Source: Flavihumibacter profundi (lineage in GTDB: Bacteria; Bacteroidota; Bacteroidia; Chitinophagales; Chitinophagaceae). Taken from it: 64,000 nucleotides of DNA. The number at the start of each line of letters is the position of its first letter. The first letter of the stretch is position 1. This document shows, piece after piece, positions 62,904 through 64,000 of this stretch. The notes under the pieces were generated by a model that made no database searches, was not told where the DNA came from, and saw only the letters and a program-made list of their open reading frames with translations. The stretch covers positions 1,116,001 through 1,180,000 of the forward strand of contig NZ_JAIQXE010000001.1 in the NCBI RefSeq assembly GCF_020076305.1, read 5' to 3'. Position numbers and translations under genes: made by a program.

Positions 62904-64000
62904 TTAGTATCCGTCATTCTGTTTCAATGTACCTTTTGCTAAAGTGATTTCCCTTTCAGGAATCGGATAGTAATGGTTCTTAGTGCCAACAGTATTTGCA
63001 GATTTCAGGTACCCTCTCAGGTCTTTTTCTTTGCTTACATAGGCATTCAGGACATCTTCCAAGTATGTAGGTGTTGGACCATTGGGCACACTGTATCTCA
63101 TCAAATCAAACCAACGAGATCCTTCCATTGCAAGTTCAAACCTTCTTTCATTACGAACCGCTTCGCGGGCTTTGGCCTTATCAGCAAAAGTCGTAACATC
63201 TCCGGCTTCAGCATAGGTTTTGATCACGTATTTTGCCGGGCTGTCTTTTACCCAACTGCCTGGATCTTCAGCCCTTTTCCTTACCATATCAACATATTTT
63301 TGGGCATTAGCTAAAGAGCCTGCTTCAACTTCACATTCTGCGGCCATAAGGAGAACGTCTGCAAAACGCATTGCATTATAATTCTTGGAAGTAACATTCC
63401 TCCAGCCAGTTGCTATAAGTCCTTCAGCTTTATCAGCCTGGGAATAGATATGCTTTTTCGGGCTAAATGGACCAGCATAACCCTGGTCACGAATCCAGAG
63501 ATACCCCGGGTGTGGACCCCAATCATAAAATGGAACACTACGACGACCTGCTGACCAGTCTACACGGGGATCCATATTTTCGGTTCCAAGAGTAAACGGT
63601 TCGTCAGATTTTATACCTTGGTCGTTTTTAACAGGTGTATTCTGGGGATTTGCTTTAGGCAAGCCGTTTGCATCAGTCTGGTAGGAATTAACAAGATTCA
63701 CTGAAGGTTGCATAAATCCGCAGCAACCAAAATCACCACCATAAGGGAAGGCAAGTCCGTATCCACGGCTACCATCACCTTCCTGGCTACCGGAAGCTGC
63801 ATATTGAATAGCAAATACTGATTCTGATTTATTCTTATAGCGTGCATCAAAGTTCTGCCAGTAAGCGGGTAATAAGGCGTAAGGGGTACCATCCCAGGTA
63901 GTTCCTTCATTTATTACCTTAGTAAAAATTGGCAGGGCCTCAGCATAAAGTCCCTGGTATAATTTTGCTTTACCCAGGTATGCATAAGCCGCCCATTTAT
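62904..64000 (-). CDS. RagB/SusD-family nutrient-binding lipoprotein, 5' end outside window
   Basis: The frame is open from the stop at 62904 to the window edge, about 365 codons. Family features: the TPR-like segment AYLGKAKLYQGLYAEALPIF, GDGSRGYGLAFPYGGDFGCC, the middle GWRNVTSKNYNAMRFADVLL, MAAECEVEAGSLANAQKYVD, and the end KNHYYPIPEREITLAKGTLK with QNDGY. The protein sits on the outer membrane and delivers glycan to a SusC/TonB channel, which should be encoded upstream beyond position 64000. The N-terminal lipoprotein signal is missing from the window. Start of the gene not seen. Confidence 0.93.
   Translation of the reverse strand, partial: KWAAYAYLGKAKLYQGLYAEALPIFTKVINEGTTWDGTPYALLPAYWQNFDARYKNKSESVFAIQYAASGSQEGDGSRGYGLAFPYGGDFGCCGFMQPSVNLVNSYQTDANGLPKANPQNTPVKNDQGIKSDEPFTLGTENMDPRVDWSAGRRSVPFYDWGPHPGYLWIRDQGYAGPFSPKKHIYSQADKAEGLIATGWRNVTSKNYNAMRFADVLLMAAECEVEAGSLANAQKYVDMVRKRAEDPGSWVKDSPAKYVIKTYAEAGDVTTFADKAKAREAVRNERRFELAMEGSRWFDLMRYSVPNGPTPTYLEDVLNAYVSKEKDLRGYLKSANTVGTKNHYYPIPEREITLAKGTLKQNDGY

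Noticed and set aside
1-64000. CRISPR array or complete insertion sequence
   Set aside because: No regularly spaced short repeats with unique spacers and no complete transposase with terminal inverted repeats were seen; the only recombinase is truncated.

Overview
The window looks like a chromosome segment of a Bacteroidota bacterium, most likely of the Chitinophagia/Chitinophagaceae type. The evidence is a SusD/RagB lipoprotein, a DUF5916 protein, an FG-GAP/ASPIC-UnbV lipoprotein, DUF6443-type RHS proteins, MFS sugar permeases of the FucP type, and family-typical RlmH, TilS, RocD, DapF and EtfAB. No species is assigned. Both ends cut through genes: an RHS tip at position 1 and a SusD gene at position 64000.

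Region 1 (1-18.8 kb) is an accessory island of polymorphic-toxin parts. One long RHS protein (5920-9573, minus), which has lost its 5' end, is surrounded by orphan RHS 'tips'. Each tip starts at the same point of the RHS core (the [10 protein letters not shown] motif), runs through about 80 conserved codons (to IDPDG) and then changes into a different toxin domain, usually followed within a few bases by its own immunity gene. Tips left of about 9.6 kb read leftward and tips right of it read rightward. At the centre the truncated rhs gene meets, head to head, a 5'-truncated tyrosine recombinase. A decayed copy of the same recombinase tail plus the same leader precedes another tip at 3.9-4.1 kb. 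Recognisable tips include a JAMM/JAB-like peptidase, a lipase-like hydrolase, an HExxxH metallopeptidase-like domain with a YwqK-type lipoprotein, a colicin-E5-like RNase broken by a frameshift, a His/Cys (clan-CD-like) domain on the long RHS protein, and an HWDV-tail toxin with a 57-residue immunity protein. A 427-bp direct repeat, a toxin-deleted tip, toxin-less immunity genes and two RelE/ParE fragments show active gene turnover.

Region 2 (18.8-21.6 kb) is sparse: an XRE regulator with a small membrane protein, about 1 kb of non-coding DNA with an 11-bp tandem repeat, and a secreted DUF1566/Lcl-type protein.

Region 3 (21.7-39.9 kb) is a run of collinear genes for uptake and oxidative breakdown of a sugar. 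It holds a Gfo/Idh/MocA oxidoreductase, a PQQ dehydrogenase with a cytochrome c domain, an aldo/keto reductase, a FucP-type permease, a large esterase, two exported isochorismatase-like hydrolases (one fused to ThuA), a glycosidase-like lipoprotein, a second Gfo/Idh/MocA protein, galactonate dehydratase, 2-dehydro-3-deoxygalactonokinase, the KDPGal/KDPG aldolase and an AraC regulator. The last enzymes form the De Ley-Doudoroff galactonate route to pyruvate and glyceraldehyde-3-phosphate.

Region 4 (39.9-57.8 kb) is mostly housekeeping: rlmH, a rhomboid protease, tilS, etfB/etfA, a bifunctional nuclease, ispE, rocD, tRNA-Cys, a nucleoside phosphorylase, dapF, corA, a Nudix hydrolase, DUF5916, a PIG-L deacetylase, a zinc alcohol dehydrogenase and an EamA transporter. 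Region 5 (57.8-64 kb, minus) holds a vanadium-haloperoxidase/PAP2 lipoprotein, a 1199-residue FG-GAP/UnbV lipoprotein and the 3' part of a susD gene whose TonB-dependent partner should lie beyond the right edge.
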